This document shows positions 50,350 through 62,424 of a DNA stretch of 64,000 nucleotides, piece after piece; the stretch's first letter is position 1, and each line of letters opens with the position of its first letter. The translations under genes and the position numbers were made by a program. The notes beneath the pieces are model-generated. The model saw nothing but the letters and a program-made list of their open reading frames with translations. It was not told the origin of the DNA and ran no database searches. Source of the DNA: Cylindrobasidium torrendii FP15055 ss-10 (Eukaryota; Basidiomycota; Agaricomycetes; Agaricales; Physalacriaceae); the NCBI GenBank assembly GCA_000934385.1, contig KN880482.1, forward strand, positions 1 to 64,000, written 5' to 3'.

Positions 50350-51535
50350 TTAAAGGAGGTTGACCTTCGGCCACTGGTATTGCGCACCAACCTGATTGTA
50401 CACGATCAGCATCGAACGAAGAAACGATGTTAGACAAGGCTTACCTGTTGGATGACCATTGTCGCCATCTTTTGGCCGACAGCGATGCACTCATCAAGAG
50501 ACTTGTCGAGCACAAACGCGCCAAGGAAACCACCAGCAAAGCCATCTCCCGCCGCGTTAGTGTCGACAATCTCGTTTTCGGCCAGCTTGTGGACGGGGTA
50601 CTCCTTCACACTGTCGGGCGCGTCCGATGACACAACAATCGTGGGCTCAGCACCGTGTGTGATGATAGCAGTTCTCGGGCGGGAGGGGTTGCTCTTCTGG
50701 TAAGAAGCGATGGCCTTGGCGACAGAAGGCAGGTCGGTCGGGTTAGGGACACCGTTGGAGTTTGCCCACGCCTCAGCCTCAGTCTCATTGCAAATCACGA
50801 TGTCGATGTAGGGAAGAACAGCCTGGATGGCAGGGTTGAAGAACTGAGGAATGAAGGGGGCGGAGAAGTTGATCACGGAGACCTAGTGACTTTGATTAAG
50901 ACGCTGAAATGAGGAAGCGAGGGGGCGCACTTTTCCGGCGACAGACACCTTCTGTGCGAGGCGGGCGAGAATCTCGGCACCATGGGTAAGGAAGTAGCCC
51001 TCGAGGTAGAAGACCTTGGCTCCATCAATCACGGGCTTGACCGTGGCACTCTCGAGGTGGGACTCGTCAAACTTTTCCGAGCCACGAAGGGTGGTGCAAA
51101 GCGAGCGGTGGTGACCAGTGACAACGACGGCACAAGCGCCAGTTTGCTCTCCCTTCTTCACCTGGTAGACATCGATCAGGCCCTCCTTCTTGTTGGCAGC
51201 CTTGAGCTGCTCCGCGAGGTCATCGTCGCCGACACAGCCGGTGTATGCGACAGATCCAGGAGGGAGGATGTAGGCGGCACCACGCGCAGCATTTTGGGCA
51301 GCGCCTCCAGCGACGTACGTGACCTTGTGGTTCTTCACAAGATCCTCATAGCTATGTAGTGTTAGCCGAAGAAATACTACAATCAGGCGCAGAATACTCA
51401 CATCGGGTTTTGCTTCTCCTCGGCGAGGATGGCGCCGTTTGCCTCGAGGCCATATTTTGTGAGGAGCTTCTCATCGGTGGCGATGATGTCGAGGAGAGGG
51501 TTTCCGATGCAGAAGAGGGCGGGAGTGGAAGACAT
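50350..51535 (-). CDS. ADK: Adenosine kinase
   Basis: Adenosine kinase phosphorylates adenosine to AMP, clearing the adenosine made by the methylation cycle. The start at 51535 is MSSTPALFCIGNPLLDI, the ribokinase-like N-terminus. A short exon follows, then AGGAAQNAARGAAYILP (PfkB signature 1) and CVGDDDLAEQLK, KKGEQTGACAVVV and FYLEGYFLTHG. After an intron near 50890-50930 comes VSVINFSAPFI, CNETEAEAW, THGAEPTIVV, and the PfkB signature 2 DTNAAGDGFAGGFLGAF with the catalytic Asp. A last short exon gives VGAQYQWPKVNLL before the stop at 50350-50352. The gene is divergent from the RCC1-like gene across 146 bp. Confidence 0.95.
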
Positions 51536-51681
51536 GGTGGGGAGAAGGATGAAGGTAACTTAGCCAAAGATTCGCTCGCCATGCTATTTATTCATGATCT
51601 CGATCAATCAATGCAAAGCTACTGTTGCATTCGCCGTCCATCACCTCTTCACAAATCATTTCGCGGCCGTGGTAAGTAATA
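51536..51681. promoter_or_regulatory. Divergent promoter, adenosine kinase / Ats1-like
   Basis: 146 bp separate the two start codons. No strong motif stands out. Confidence 0.45.
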
Positions 51682-53013
51682 ATGTTGCTCGCCTGCGGCT
51701 CCAATGCGCACGGTCAACTGGCGAACGACAGCGTGCAGGACACGTGCGAGTTCAACCCGTGCATCTTCGAAGACGCGCCGGGCGGTCGCCTACGCGTTCT
51801 CGATTTGGCGTGTGGGGCAAACCATACCCTCGCACTCGCGGAGGACTCGGATGGGAAGAGGGAGATATGGGGCAGCGGAGACGGTTCATCTGGACAGCTA
51901 GGTCCACGTCAAATGGACGACGTCTATTGGCAATTCGTGCGTCTCGACATTCCCCACGGCCTCGAGGGCGCAACGCCCAAATTCGTAGCTGCAACATGGA
52001 AGACATCTTTCCTGGTCTACTCCCTTCCTGGAGATCAATCCGACGTTATCCTGTGTCTCGGCAGCAACGAATTTAACGACTTTGGAACGTCCCCGTTCGG
52101 CTCGCACACGCCCGGCGGAATCAGCACAGTTGCGTTAGACAATCTCCCTCGGTTAGATCCAACTCTTGCAGAACCCATCACCGTGCATTCCATATCCACC
52201 GGTCAGCGTCATATTGTGGTCAGGCTGACTACGCCAACATCTAATGGGCCAAGGCTCGTTGGATGGGGTGCTGCGCGACATGGCCAACTTCAAGCCCCAT
52301 ACGGCACTTGTGTCACAGAGACTCTTCCAAAGGTCCTTCGCACACCTCAGGGTATACCGAAGGCTGTGTCTTGTGGCTCACAACACACGATAATCCTTCT
52401 TGAAGACGGGCAAATATTGGCGTGGGGAGCAAACCGCAAAGGTCAGCTTGTAGGCATCGAATCTCTTGTAGATGTTCAAGAAGTTCATTGCACTTGGAAT
52501 GGCACGTACTGTGTAACTCGCGAGGGCATTGTATCGCGAGGCCTGAACAATGCAGGCCAGTTGGGACGAGAAGACACCTCAGAAACAGGACTGGTAGAGT
52601 TCCCATTACCATGGCGTGCACCGAAACTGGTGGCTTGTGGCTCTGAACACACTCTTGCGCTTTTTGTTGGGGAGAGCACTCAAGACTATGAGGATAGTGA
52701 CGCATTGATTCAATCAACGGAGCGCAAGCCTAGTTCGAAACCAGAGCTGACTTCTCCTCGACCGTCCACAACATCACAGACTTTAGAACTCTGGGGCTGG
52801 GGATGGAATGAACATGGAAACCTTGGCCTCGGAATGCAAAACGACGTCCTCAGGCCTGAGCTACTCTTTTCGAAGAAGCTCTTCATACCCAAGCAGGATG
52901 ATGTGAATGGCAAATGGAGAACGGTCGGAAGATATGCAAAAGCATGGGCAGGATGCGGAACATCATGGGTATATTACGACGATGAAGAAGCTGATAGCGA
53001 AGAATTACACTGA
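51682..53013 (+). CDS. RCC1-repeat protein, Ats1-like
   Basis: A single-exon gene of 443 aa, unusual here for lacking introns. It has RCC1-type blades: LLACGSNAHGQLAND, LACGANHTLALAEDS, IWGSGDGSSGQLG, GSNEFNDFG, LVGWGAARHGQLQAP, SCGSQHTIILLEDG and CGSEHTLALFVG. The C-terminus, LWGWGWNEHGNLGLG and AGCGTSWVYY, closely resembles yeast Ats1, an RCC1-like partner of Kti11/Dph3 in diphthamide and wobble-uridine modification. Some blades are degenerate. Ats1 is the best match, but a different RCC1-like role cannot be excluded. A Pro/Ser/Thr-rich insert before the last blade (near residues 335-370) has no match I know. Confidence 0.8.
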   Translation: MLLACGSNAHGQLANDSVQDTCEFNPCIFEDAPGGRLRVLDLACGANHTLALAEDSDGKREIWGSGDGSSGQLGPRQMDDVYWQFVRLDIPHGLEGATPKFVAATWKTSFLVYSLPGDQSDVILCLGSNEFNDFGTSPFGSHTPGGISTVALDNLPRLDPTLAEPITVHSISTGQRHIVVRLTTPTSNGPRLVGWGAARHGQLQAPYGTCVTETLPKVLRTPQGIPKAVSCGSQHTIILLEDGQILAWGANRKGQLVGIESLVDVQEVHCTWNGTYCVTREGIVSRGLNNAGQLGREDTSETGLVEFPLPWRAPKLVACGSEHTLALFVGESTQDYEDSDALIQSTERKPSSKPELTSPRPSTTSQTLELWGWGWNEHGNLGLGMQNDVLRPELLFSKKLFIPKQDDVNGKWRTVGRYAKAWAGCGTSWVYYDDEEADSEELH

Positions 53014-53758
53014 TTTTACGCGAGATTTGAAGGTTTGATTCGACGGTGTACTTTGGCATTGGCACTGGAACAAAGACATTTTATTCAGGACGTGGTTCAG
53101 TATGTCAACTTGGCTGCAGTCAACCGATTCCTGTCATTATTTCGCAATGTATGAGCACTCTACTACTGCTTTGCTAGTACAAAGACCAACTTTCATGTCG
53201 TCTCGACGCCTCAGTGATAATGTTTCTTGCGTGATTGAAGGCCAACCGGGCATCCAGCGCAGACTGCGAAGATCGATTGGCGTCGGGACTGGTGTTGGCG
53301 CGCGGTCCACCCACGGGTGAAGTGTATTTTGTGGCCAGCGGCGTTTTGGGTGCTGTAGGCAAGGGGCGGTCTTGTTTACATAGACCAGTCAACACTTTCC
53401 GGAAAGAGCATGCCAAAAGAGACGCACAACGCAGACATTTTAAGAGGGATACACAGGGAGACCTGCTTGTCCTCGGGGCTTATAAGTATGCGCTGTCATC
53501 ATACAACAAGGCGGCTATACCTACAGAAGACCTATGAGGTCAATAAAATGAGATGTGCTACAGTCAGGGTCGAACAGTCTTGACGGAAATGTAAGTATCG
53601 CTGTGTTCAGCATTCAGCCAACTACCAGGAGGCACATAGCCGCTTGTAAAGGTACACATGGAACAGCCAAGTACAGGGAGCAACATCCTTGCTGATGATA
53701 AGTGAACGTTCCAGATCTAATTGTCAAGCCAGTGGGAAATACCGTACCGCACAATAGT
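53014..53758. other. Convergent intergenic
   Basis: 745 bp between the RCC1-like and USE1 3' ends. Short frames only. Confidence 0.5.
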
Positions 53759-54761
53759 TCAGCTCAGTCTGATCAAGCCTACCATAGCCATAAACGCCAG
53801 CGTAACCCCCAACACTACCCAGATGTACCAACACGTCGTCATCCCACTCTTCCCTCTGTGATCACGCAGCCTGATCCTCTCCCTCTTCGCCGTATCGTAA
53901 TTCTGCTCGAGTTGGTCGCCAGCAGTTGCCACGACCGCCGCGTCTTTCTCGAGTGAAGACGCGAAGTGCGTGGCATTGCGCCGGAGTTGGACAGCCATGG
54001 CAGCGAGTTGATCTGAGAGTTCATCCTGAAGTGCTGTTGTTGATGCGAGAGCACCAGAACGGGCGGAAGAGTTGATAGACATCGTTGGCGTGGATGGAAT
54101 GAGGTCGTCAACTGGGGCGGATAGTAATGGTGCAGTGAACTCCTGGACTGGTAAGGGCTCATCTGGGGAAACATTCTCTTTGCTGGGACGCGCTGTTGGA
54201 GTCGGCGCAGATGGAGCTGGAATGGGGATAGAGGGTAGAAGTGGTTCAGGCAACCGAGCCTGGGGGACTACACGCTGCAGGCGCGTTAGTTATATCAAAA
54301 CACACATTGGGTGATATAGAACGGGGAAAGGAGAAGCAGCCACTGGGATACAACGAACCTCTTGAACATTTGCAATCACACTATCCAGTCGTTCGAATGA
54401 GGCTCGGAACTGTGCACCTCCATCTGGTGAATCCAGTTCGATGTTTTTCAACAATGTTCGGGCGTATTTCACTTTCTGTCGGGAGTCAGAAGGTAAATAG
54501 CGGGTGATTTGGTTGATTGAAAATGTGTATGTATATCAGGTGTCAACATGCGAAGCGGGAGACTCATATACATTCAATGATTCACAAACGCACCTGGATG
54601 AAATCAATTGCTTGCAACCATTCTTCTCCTTGGCCCGCAGTTCCTTTCGAAGGAGAGCTATTCGCTGATATTGGACTCGCGTATGTTGCCTCGAAAGCCC
54701 TCTTCTCTAAGCGTCGTAGAAGTCGCGCCAGGTTAATCTCGTCATGCCTCGTTGATGCCAT
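53759..54761 (-). CDS. USE1: USE1 SNARE (Golgi-to-ER retrograde)
   Basis: Use1 is a Q-SNARE that works with Sec20 and Ufe1 in COPI vesicle fusion at the ER. The start at 54761 gives MASTRHDEINLARLLRRLEK, a helix with the INLARLL pattern of Use1 N-termini. After a short exon with RTLLKNIELDSPD, the last exon has a Pro-rich linker and then a SNARE-like helix: LQDELSDQLAAMAVQLRRN, HFASSLEKDAAVVATAGDQL, and NYDTAKRERIRLRDHRG. A single C-terminal membrane anchor follows, WYIWVVLGVTLAFMAMVGL, with four residues behind it. The stop is at 53759. The tail-anchored layout and heptad pattern match Use1. Confidence 0.85.
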
Positions 54762-55454
54762 TGTATATCAAACAAAATTCAAAGAATGAGCTGGATTGGA
54801 AAGTATCGCCTTTTGACTCCGAAAGGAGCAAACAAAGTGAAGGAAAGATGTGGTCAAGGTCGTGGGTATGGTTGTGGTACTATAGAGGCACAGCTATCGT
54901 GGCCGATTCTTGACGGATCATGATTGTGTGATCCGGTGTTTGATCCATGACCTCCATGATCCATCCTTGCCTCCGTCAATCGCGAGGTCGAAAATTAACA
55001 TGATTCTTCATTCACCGAGACCGCCGACATCATGTCGATAGGTCTTGTCGAACAACCCTCAATTTGTTTAATCTGTGTCTTGAAACGAGACGGCCACTAT
55101 GGATACCGGCTGTGTAGTGGTTCGAACCCTTCTTGAGGCTTCTGCTATTGTCTTCTGCACGACCTCGACTTTCTCACACTCGCCCCGCGGCTTCGTGAAG
55201 TGCATGATGGCTACTTGTACTTGCTGCACGCACCGGTTGTAACGACGGTTAACATCACACAGAAGATGCGAAGAGACTGACAGTTAGTCGTCGACGTTTC
55301 GGTACAGGATTGGCTCATTGTCTAGAGGGCGGTGCTAGACGGTCTTATTGTGTAATGCAAGGGCCACTATAAAGACTCTCGCTCTGGGGATTTGATTCCG
55401 CACGTCCACCTCACATCCACCTCATATCATCCTTGCATACTACAGCGCAAACAA
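54762..55454. other. Divergent intergenic
   Basis: Between USE1 and the Ser/Pro-rich gene. A GTTCGAACC-type B-box-like string near 55119 has no matching A box, so no tRNA is called. Confidence 0.5.
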
Positions 55455-56360
55455 ATGAATGCTATCCGCGAAAATTCGTACGTGTAGTTATTATCCATTG
55501 TCGAGATCTTACCCATTCTCAGTGCTCTGCTTTCCCAAAGATCTGGCCATCGCGCAACAAGACTTGTCGGGCCTCGCGCCCCCAATTCACTTTCGTCTCC
55601 CCGTGCGAACCTGTCGCCTGCTCCTTGCGCCAACACATCGGCGTTGAGAATGCCACGCCCTCCGCGCGCTCTTCCCAGCGTACCGATACCAACATCGATT
55701 CCTATGCGGCCAACCGTGCAAGGTATCGTCGAAGACCTAAAGAACTTGGGAGCGGAGCATTCAAGCTCTTGTCCTTCTTCTTGGACGTCCTCCTCGCATA
55801 TTCCGCCTATCAACACCATCCCTTCCCGTCCAAATCTCGACGCGGTTGCAGGACCATCGCGCTTTCCGGGGGCAATGACTCGTTCAGACTCATTCGGGGA
55901 CCCGTCCTCGACGGTTTCCCATTACCCACCCTCTAAAGCCTCGTCTGCGTCGCACGCTATGATGCCATCACCAAGAGTAGCAACACCCTCAGCTGCATCC
56001 TTGTCTTGTGCCCTAAACTCACACAGTCTTTCCCCGCTGCAAGAGGAGCAAGATCGTCTCTTCGAAGAGATCGATTTCCAGTTGAACCATTCGAGCAGGA
56101 CTTGGCGGAAGGCTATCGACCGGCCCCAGTGCTCGAAATTGTCTCGTGGGCCAGTGCCGTCCTCCTCACCGCAGCGGAGCTCATCTACGGATACTGTCAA
56201 TGCTCCACCATCTATAAGCTCAAAGGTGAAGGTGAACATGATGTCGACTTCGGGGTGGGAAGTTCGCGTTGCCCGTCGTGCCCTTGAGCTGGATAGCGCT
56301 GCTTTTGATGATTGGGAGCTACCCGACTTTGAGAAGGATGGGGACATTGAAGAGGCTTGA
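55455..56360 (+). CDS. Hypothetical Pro/Ser-rich protein
   Basis: Exons 55455-55477 and 55523-56360 join in frame (MNAIRENS then ALLSQRS...), giving about 286 aa. The protein is Pro/Ser/Arg-rich and looks disordered for most of its length. An acidic helical segment near residues 175-195 (LQEEQDRLFEEIDFQLN) and a second at the C-terminus (ARRALELDSAAFDDWELPDF) are the only ordered-looking parts; the latter has short acidic-aromatic motifs of the kind found in interaction peptides. I do not recognise a family. The short first exon is supported by GT-AG ends and frame. Confidence 0.6.
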
Positions 56361-56943
56361 CGAGTGTAAATATTATGGAGAATATTACCATGTGTACATA
56401 CCCAAATTGGACCCAATGCATCGCACGGCAACTCGATAAGGTCAAGCGGGTTAACATCAAGGCTGCTAAGCACAGCAAAGCCCTCATGGGCTAGTGACTA
56501 TATACATGCTTTAGGCCTGTTGTTCAGTTGCTGATCCACTTATACTTACACCAATTTAAGCTACTTGTTCTTCAGTAAGCGTTGATATTGGCCAATGAAT
56601 TGCTGCTGCTTCTCTCTTGAAATGTCGGGGCACACCGAACGTTTGGTTTGGCAACAAAATATATTATGGCATTGGCAGACTGTTCAATATGGTAGGCATG
56701 AGAGAAGCGAGAGAGATGCTCCAGTAGTCCGAAGCTGAAGGCGGTAGTACTGGAGAGATGGGAGAATAGGAAAAGGATCGACTGGATTAGATTTCAATGG
56801 ATACGGAGGAGCCAAAGGGTATCACGCTAGCTATGTACGGACACCTAGATACCCAATATTATACAACAATACTGACCTTGGACTTGTTCTCTCTAAGTCG
56901 TCTAATGGGGCGGAAGCAAAAAGTCCTTGACCTAAGTCTTTCG
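56361..56943. other. Convergent intergenic
   Basis: 583 bp of 3' flank on both sides. No gene seen. Confidence 0.5.
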
Positions 56944-58219
56944 TTAGCGGTCATAAACTTGCTCTGTGGAATTACGCACCAGTTCATAGGTAAAGAAGGA
57001 TGTTGCAATGCTTGGCGCTACCTTGAGCAGATTTGGCCACAAGCCGCGGTAGAGCCCCGAGACGCCTTCATGGCGAACAATGCCTTTCAACGCGTCGATG
57101 GCACCGGTGTACTGTATTCCTAGCCCGCTGGACTTCATCCCAGTAACCTGCATCTTCCGACGTAACACATCGAATGGGTATGTTAATGTTTGTGATATTG
57201 AACCTGTACTCAACTCGGTGAGTGTTGCGCAGCGATGCGAAACACTACTCACCAGCCAGCGCTCCACACAGCAGCTTTCTTGGAATGCTGGTCTGCCCGG
57301 GCGGTGTAATGATGCCCCGAAGGACTTCGTATGCAGCAAAGTTGATACCAACATACGGTGCTACACCCGTAGCCGTCGCAACAATGCCGCGGTACAAAGC
57401 GCGTATCCCGCCCTCTTCTCGCATGATTTTTTGTGTCATGCCCACTATTGTCAATTCGTGTGCTGTGTACGCGCCAGCGGCGGTGTGGTATGCTGCTTGA
57501 AGCTTCCCGGCCACCTTGGTGGGAACCGGCTTGGCATTTGTGACCGGGATTGAAGCGGTGGCGATGGATAAACGAGCGCGGACGAGATCCAAAGGGTATG
57601 TTGCGGAGACAGAGGTGATTCCAGCAAGGGCACCGCTGAGAAGGCGTGTCGGAGTATCCAGTTCTCTTGTCCCGTTGTATGTGAAAAACTGCGTGACGTC
57701 AGGAAACGGGGTGTATAGCGCCAGAATAGCCAGGGCTGACCTTCTTTAGTTGTTCGTAGGTTGTGAATTGGACAGCGCTGGAAGGGTGCGATGAGGACAC
57801 GGATGTGGGCAGGATCGAGGGGCACACCTGTATGGAACGATGCGTATGCAGTTAATGCCATTCCCTCTCATGAAGCCCCGCAAGCCCTCTTCCTGGTACA
57901 TACGGGCAAGACTGGAGAAGACGCCTTTGTACTGATTTCCACCCCGGGGCTGTACTTGTCTGTTGGCGAGTTGGTCACAAATGCCCTTGCAGAGCGCTAG
58001 AGCACGCACTGTATTATCTTCAACCGTTCCAGAGGGCTCACTACCGTGCGGGATGCAGCGCCTGCGCATCCGCCAGCTGGAAAGACACAAGGTTATTCGG
58101 TGATATCGCCGTACTGCCGAGGCATACTCACCGATGAAATACGATGCAATCTCCGGCGAAATGTACTTGGCCAAAAGGCTGACGGACTCGGAATCCAAAC
58201 TTTGTGCAGTTGAAGCCAT
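56944..58219 (-). CDS. Mitochondrial carrier, YPR011C-like
   Basis: This is an SLC25-type inner-membrane carrier with three repeats, each with the PX[DE]XX[KR] signature: SPLERLK, YPLDLVR and YPFDVLR. The start at 58219 is MASTAQSLDSESVSLL. Exon joins give YFIAGGCAGAASRTVVSP, GNGINCIRIVPYSAVQFTTYE, KKFFTYNG and SISQTLTYPFDVLRRKMQV. The closest known fungal carrier is yeast Ypr011c, which moves APS and PAPS. The repeat-specific residues (GNG.NCIR, SAVQF, ATYPLDL) agree with it, so a sulfur-nucleotide carrier is a fair guess; ADP/ATP or CoA carriers are alternatives. GTCACGTG lies 133 bp upstream at 58352-58359, the type of site bound by Cbf1 in sulfur control. Seven or so introns are present. 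Confidence 0.9.
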
Positions 58220-59174
58220 GATGGGACTAGCAGTGGTAATAGCCGGGAGCACCGATTCGCTCGAAATAATCCAAAATGCGGCCTAGAGGTTGTGGTAGTT
58301 GCGGAGCAAAAAGCGTATACGGGCTAAAAGGAGTTTCCTACATGAAGGCACGTCACGTGCATGACGAACCTAGCGGCCGTCGGGCGCACGCGCTGCAAGA
58401 ACGCCTCATATGGCATTGGTTGGGTGTGGTACCCTATTCCGAGGTGCTGATTATTGGCCAGTGAACCACACTTTTTTCTGAGGCTATATGTAACAATCCC
58501 AAATCACTGTGAGAGCCAGCAGGAAAGCTGGCTCAACCTTGATGTTATTCCGGCAGAACTTGCTGTAGGACCGGGCCGCAGAATGTTACCCATCCCTCGC
58601 GATTTATGTGCACAGCGACATCGATAACGGGATGGAGTCTCTCCGGAAGACTTGACGGTTTGACTGGATAAATGACAAGTCTCAAAGTGGAGGCTGGAAA
58701 CAAGACGCATTATTGCAGTAGGCCGTTAATAGATTTCGGCCTGGTGCTACCCTGCAGTACACTAGCACTAACAATATCAATATACCTACACTTGTGCTAT
58801 CAAAACGGTCGACTCAGTCGATGGAAATTGAGACGTGCACCAGGACATGGAGGCTGCTTCTGATCAAGCAATGGAAACGAGCATGAATGTGAATTGGGCA
58901 AGCAGAAAGCGCTAGCGTCATGATAGACTTTAATAGAAGGTTAATGACGAGCAGAAAACGTATACTGGGACCATAATGAAGCCCTCGTCAAGAGTCGTCA
59001 TATTCTTCCTTGCAATTGGGCAGTGCAGTCATGTCCTTTCAATACCCCGTGGGTCCAAGAAATCGCATCCTTCCCCGAGATACACGTGCTAGCAGCACAA
59101 CCTTCACAGTTCACTTTTAGGCACGTCTCAAGTTAGGCGGTCATTGAGGACTGTACACGGATGTACCATCCATA
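58220..59174. promoter_or_regulatory. Carrier upstream region with GTCACGTG
   Basis: This 955 bp contains the GTCACGTG octamer at 58352-58359, 133 bp before the carrier start, and the 3' flank of the gamma-tubulin complex gene. No gene is recognised. Confidence 0.5.
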
Positions 59175-62100
59175 CTACGATTGCTTGTTCCCGGCAGTAA
59201 AGTTGCCCCACCAGTCCGACGCATCCCACTGTACAATGAGATATGAAAGTGCTTGTATGCCCCCCGGCGGACGCGGAATATACCGCTGGCCTTCTCTCAA
59301 AGGCATTGACTGGGGTTGTGTCGCATGCTTGTCAACCATCCCACGAATCGTTTTCATCTGTCCACCAGCGTGAATATTATTGGGCCAAAACTCGAAATCA
59401 GACTTACCCAGATAGATATTGTTGACTTGAGTTGCTCGGCTAGCTCCTCCACAATTGGTACGCCCTCGTATTCCTTCATCTGGCCTCTCCTCATTCTCCC
59501 CACGAATGTCGAAAAGTCCAAAATGGCTTGGAATACATCGCGTAGTTGCTCTCCGGCTGCACGCTGTGTCGAACGCATCACACATGCCGATAACATGTCG
59601 TCCAGTAGCTCACTGTGAGCGTCTGCGAGCGCGAATACGTCGCGAAACCCTGCCGGAAGTCCGTTCCACAGTATTGTGGGGGCATTGGGGTCTAGCCGCG
59701 CGAGGAAGCCTCCCATGTTACCATCGATTGCAGTCACAAAGGTGTATTGCGATAACGATGCGATAAAAGTCTGCGCGAGGAATCGTAGATGCAAAAGCAG
59801 TTTTCGGGACGGCGTGAATGTCGGGAACAGCTCTGCGTCCGACGCCCTTGTCATTCTAAAGACGGCCGCCAAGGCATTCTCCACTAAGGAACCCTTGTCT
59901 TAGAACCACGTAATCCAGGCAGAAAATACACACCTCTCGTCAGGCGGAGGAGAAATGTAAACATCCTCTGATATTTGGCCATGATTTCTGGCGTGATGAG
60001 TACCTCCATGGGATGAGGTGGTCGGTATTCCATATACAAGAAGTCAAACGCCTCGACTGCCAGCGGGTTTAGCCATCTATCACGCCCTCGTCCGACAGGT
60101 AGGTCGCGAATTGCAAATCCCAGACGGTTGTCCAATTCCTCTAACGCCCCTTGCATGGCATCTGAATGCATCCTCCGTGCCATGGCGGCCTCGAATGTGT
60201 CGACAATGACTGTCCGCAAGAAGAAGCTGAGGTCCCCGCCAATTGGTGGCCAAGCATCGCGGTCGAGCAATGTCGCTGCGAGTCCAACGGCCCATACCGT
60301 CTCTGCATCATCTTTGGGGCGATGTTTGCGTTGTCGATGTCGCATGGAATGTAGACTGACGCGCTCGTCGGCATCTGCGTCTTCTTTGTCAGAGAAGAGT
60401 GCACCATTGAGGCGAGCACGGAATTCAGGCGAGCCTAAGAGGAGATATGAATGTAGCAGCTTGATATGGGTATGAAGATGAAGCTGTGCGAATGGCCGCA
60501 GGAACAGGTCAAGGAGGGCGGACGATAGAGCACTGGCGTGCTCGAGCAAAGGTGCGAATACCACTGAGGTCAAATGCGAAAGGGTTGGTGTGATGAGGGG
60601 AAGATTATCAGGGAAGTCGTCAATGAACTTCTCGAGACGTGATGTTGATGCCGCCGTAAAGTCATTGTCGAAACACGACGACCCAATCTTTTCGCCTGGG
60701 TCAAGGTTGAAGACGCTGAACTGTGCGAATGGATCATCTGCATCGCGAAAGGGTCGTACTAACACTTCGGGCATGTCTTGACGACGAGATGTATGCCGTT
60801 GGAAGTCCTCTTCCCGCCAGAACCATTGAATGTCGCGTCCTTCCTGCATCTCTAGTATTGGATGATCCGACTGTGCCCCGCGAAGTAAAACAAGAGATTT
60901 CTGAGCTGCGGGCAGTGACTGCACCAACTCAGGGGGAAAGAACTTGGGAAAGACCTCCTTGCCGATACTAGCCAGCGTGTTGAGAACGTTAGCTTCGACG
61001 GATTCTAACTCTCCTGGCGTGTGCGCGACAGTCCCATCTCCGGACAAGGGCTCTTCCATGACCGAGGGCTTGCCAAAACCAATCGAATGGCATATAGACC
61101 GCAAATAGTCTTCCGAGGTGAGCGTTAGAATATAGGCTATGATGCCCACGACAGTCCTGTTGGGCTGGCGCTCGAACTGGGAATGGAGGTGGTCATATAT
61201 GTGAGAAAGAAGGAGGCGCGGCTCTATTTCGAGCTTGCCGTAGTCATTGGGGTTCTTGGTCTCATTCTATCAACAGTCAATTAGCGGCCAGAGGAAGGGG
61301 GAGCAACGTACGACCAAACACATGTCGGATAAGGCAACAAGGATGGATTCGTATGCTGCGTACTGCGAGATCAGTTTCGCGCTGATTTGTGACTGGAGTT
61401 GTGTTGCCAAAGGACTCGTCGAAAGCTTCCCCCGTAAATATGAAAGGACTGTGGATAGTGCATGGTCAAATGCATGAATTGTAGGCCCCGTGTGGAATGA
61501 CCTGGATCCAAGTCGGTTCAGAAGGATTTCGAGACGTCTCAGTAGGGTCCCTATCCGAATGAATGGGCTGAGGATGCTTTCGCTAATGGCCTCGTCTCTC
61601 CCATCCACGAGGATACGTCCCCGCCTTCCATCTTGCAGGCCCACTTGCACGAAACGTTCAGAGTTGCTGTCCCAAGTGTGCAATTGAGAAGCAGATCCAC
61701 ATATTGTGAGACGAAGATTTTGGCAGAGAGTGGTAGAGGTGATGTGAATAATGGCCAGGTTGGGATCATATAATCGTGGTTGAATATGGTGTCGCGCTGC
61801 TGCAAACACTGAACTTTCCTGTTCGGTGAGAAATGGTGTTGATCTTGCCGGCTTCTTGTGAATTAAATTAAGATTATCCCACGATAGGATCTCGTCCTGC
61901 AAGAAGTCAAGTTACATATTGGACATAGCGCGCTATCACGCACTTGCATAGGTGGTTTGTGTGTCTGACTTTGGGCCCATATGTCATCTCCAAGGTCCTC
62001 TAGTGGTTCCAGAGGACGTCCCAGGTCTAATGCGGAAGCTGTGAGCGCGATTGTCTCGAGCGGCAGGTCTGAGAACACGTCGCGCTTGATAGTGTCCATA

Positions 62101-62237
62101 ATTGGGTTCTGCGGCTTTTCGTCGAGCCTTGGAATGAAAAAGCCATAATCCACGGGTTGCAGAGGCTCAAATGTATTGTATCCATAGAATTCCTCGTCGA
62201 GTTCTTCGCACCAAGGAAAGGCGAATATCTTGGACAT
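59175..62237 (-). CDS. Gamma-tubulin complex component (GCP5/6-like)
   Basis: A Spc97/Spc98-family protein, a subunit of the gamma-tubulin complex that nucleates microtubules at spindle pole bodies. It has about 950 aa in five or six exons. The start at 62237 is MSKIFAFPWCEELDEEF. The GRIP1 half has LRRLEILLNRLG, HALSTVLSYLRGKL and YESILVALSDMCLV. The middle is long and divergent (FQRHTSRRQD, SVFNLDPGEKI). The GRIP2 half has FFLRTVIVDTFEAAM, then RWLNPLAVEAFDFLYMEYR, LITPEIMAKYQRMFTFLLRL and AFRDVFALADAHSELLDDM-like helices. The last exon ends at 59175. The large size and acidic inserts favour the GCP5/6 (Alp16) type over core GCP2/3. A start at 62273 is possible. Confidence 0.85.
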
Positions 62238-62424
62238 GGTCGTGATGGGAGATGGCAAGGTCGCGTTCGGCACGTGAACGCGATCGACGGATCAATGCTG
62301 GTTCAAAGATGCTACTCCGGACTGGTTGTGTTGCCGATGCAATATATATGGTCCTGAGTGCTCGATTCTTGTTCTTTTCACCTGGAATCCCACCACCATC
62401 CCCCCTCTAAGAGACGATTTTACG
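62238..62424. promoter_or_regulatory. Divergent promoter, GCP / ssSPT-like copy 1
   Basis: 187 bp between the two starts, with no strong motif. Confidence 0.4.

Noticed and set aside
55100..55140. B-box-like GGTTCGAACC string suggesting a tRNA.
   Set aside because: No matching A box and no cloverleaf could be drawn by eye around it.
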